Part shown: positions 5,812 through 6,741 of the stretch, in pieces
How the letters are laid out: every line of letters begins with the position of its first letter
How positions within the stretch are numbered: position 1 is the first letter of the stretch
Assembly (NCBI RefSeq): GCF_002835825.1
Contig: NZ_PIZH01000093.1
Location: forward strand, 1-6,741
From: Methanoregula sp.
GTDB lineage: Archaea; Halobacteriota; Methanomicrobia; Methanomicrobiales; Methanospirillaceae
Direction of reading: 5' to 3'
DNA: 6,741 bases
Translations under genes and position numbers: made by a program
Notes under the pieces: model-generated
Told to the model about the DNA's origin: nothing
Seen by the model: only the letters and a program-made list of their open reading frames with translations
The model's database searches: none

Positions 5812-6741
5812 TTATCCTTCGGGGGGATTCTCCTTCACATAAACCCAGGTCCCCTTGCGGTCATACTGGTGCGCAAGGATATAGTTATGTACTTCTGCGT
5901 ACTTCTGCCGGATCTCCAGCAGATTGTTGTATACCGGAACCCGCTGGTTGTAATTCCCTGCATCGCGGTTTTTGAAATACTGATCCATTTCGACTTTCAG
6001 GGCATCGATTGATCCGGTAAGTTCGTCTACTCTCTTTTCAGACAGATCGATTACTGAGTTCAGATACAGGGACTCGTTGCAGCGTTGGTAGGGAATAGTT
6101 CCCTCCCCAATCCTGATAACGAGCGGGTCCGAGCGGAGCCGGGTAGCGTCACCGAAAGTATCCGTTGGAACACCGACAAAGGAGAGGTTTGTGGTCTCGA
6201 TGAATGCATACCCCGTCCTCTTGTACTCTCCCCCGGGACAGGCCACTCCAACCGCCATATGCGCTTCCGGTGTAAACGAAAGCAGCGACACGTTGTACCC
6301 TTCCCGCGAGAGGAGGCCGGCCAGGAGCAGGCTCTTATCATCGCAGTCCCCGGATTTGTCCACGTAGGTCTCGATGGGGAATTTGGGCGGGTTCTCGCTT
6401 AAGGATTCATATGGCATCGACTGAACGAAAACTGCCATGAGTTCAAGGTACTCGTCATCATCAAGGTTCTGCTGGCTCCGTATTGAGCGGAATGTTGCAA
6501 TAAGGGAGGAGTAAAAGGAATCCTGTGCGGGATCATGGATCATCGCCAGGTAGGTCTCCCGTATCCAGGTAGAATCCGTGATGTTCCCCCGCACAACGGT
6601 CTCCTTTTTCGCCGCTTTTGCCCCGTAATAGACCGCAGGATCAACGGATCCCGAAAGGGATATGGTGACATTTCCGAAAGGAAACGAGTAATCGGATGAG
6701 GGAAGTGGCAGGGAAGTCTGCTGTACTTCGATACGCGGGGG
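5812..6741 (-). CDS. Transglutaminase-like domain protein, partial (5' end beyond window)
   Basis: 309 residues to the window edge. The core resembles archaeal transglutaminase-like (papain-fold) proteins: DKSGDCDDKSLLLAGLL at partial residues 128-144 places the catalytic Cys at 133, EAHMAVGVA follows with the catalytic His at 161, and GYAFIETT at 177-184 is where the third active-site residue usually lies. Whether it is a protease, cross-linking enzyme or inactive binding domain is unknown. The last 90 residues are highly charged and helical, possibly a coiled coil. A GTG at 6594 could look like a start, but the frame runs open without a stop through PAVYYGAKAAKK to base 6741, so the gene is longer. 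Family members often carry an N-terminal membrane anchor or signal peptide; that part is outside the window. It ends 11 bases from the convergent methyltransferase gene. Confidence 0.82.
   Translation of the reverse strand, partial: PPRIEVQQTSLPLPSSDYSFPFGNVTISLSGSVDPAVYYGAKAAKKETVVRGNITDSTWIRETYLAMIHDPAQDSFYSSLIATFRSIRSQQNLDDDEYLELMAVFVQSMPYESLSENPPKFPIETYVDKSGDCDDKSLLLAGLLSREGYNVSLLSFTPEAHMAVGVACPGGEYKRTGYAFIETTNLSFVGVPTDTFGDATRLRSDPLVIRIGEGTIPYQRCNESLYLNSVIDLSEKRVDELTGSIDALKVEMDQYFKNRDAGNYNQRVPVYNNLLEIRQKYAEVHNYILAHQYDRKGTWVYVKENPPEG

Overview
The window most resembles the chromosome of a methanogenic euryarchaeon, with Methanomicrobiales as the best guess. The clues are a SufC-SufB pair with no SufD, an archaeal-type phosphohexomutase that begins MLFGSSGIRR, an archaeal-style protein-L-isoaspartate methyltransferase, AT-rich TATA-like elements at leaderless-looking starts, and GGTGA/GGGAGTG ribosome binding sites at overlapping gene junctions. 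This placement rests on recognising families, not on a database search. The window is almost entirely coding.

Layout. From 4762 down to 1032 on the minus strand runs a tight five-gene array: sufC, sufB, pcm, a cyclase-family (PF04199-like) metal-dependent hydrolase, and a cysteine-rich protein whose C-terminal half looks like the DUF364 'putative heavy-metal chelation' fold. Four of the junctions decide the reading: sufC/sufB overlap by 16 bases, sufB/pcm are 14 bases apart, pcm/cyclase overlap by 1 or 16 bases depending on the start, and cyclase/Cys-rich overlap by 4 bases. After a 67-base gap comes a minus-strand phosphomannomutase/phosphoglucosamine mutase cut by the left edge (1-964). Divergent from sufC, across about 90 bases holding both promoters, is a plus-strand beta-class DNA methyltransferase with TSPPY (4853-5800), probably an N4-cytosine enzyme without a visible restriction partner. 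Converging on it from the right, 11 bases away, is a minus-strand transglutaminase-like protein whose frame stays open to the right edge (5812-6741).

How the genes fit. SufC (ATPase) and SufB (scaffold) make a minimal Fe-S cluster assembly system. Its two key scaffold residues, equivalent to E. coli SufB Cys405 and Glu434, are present. Pcm repairs isoaspartyl damage in proteins. The roles of the hydrolase and of the Cys-rich protein are unknown, but their start/stop overlaps suggest they are made together with Pcm and possibly with SufBC. The phosphohexomutase, methyltransferase and transglutaminase-like gene look like separate transcription units. No RNA genes, mobile elements, CRISPR arrays or long repeats were seen. 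The best candidate for something undescribed is the Cys-rich DUF364-like protein at the end of the Fe-S/repair array. A second curiosity is the complete absence of the tetranucleotide CTAG.
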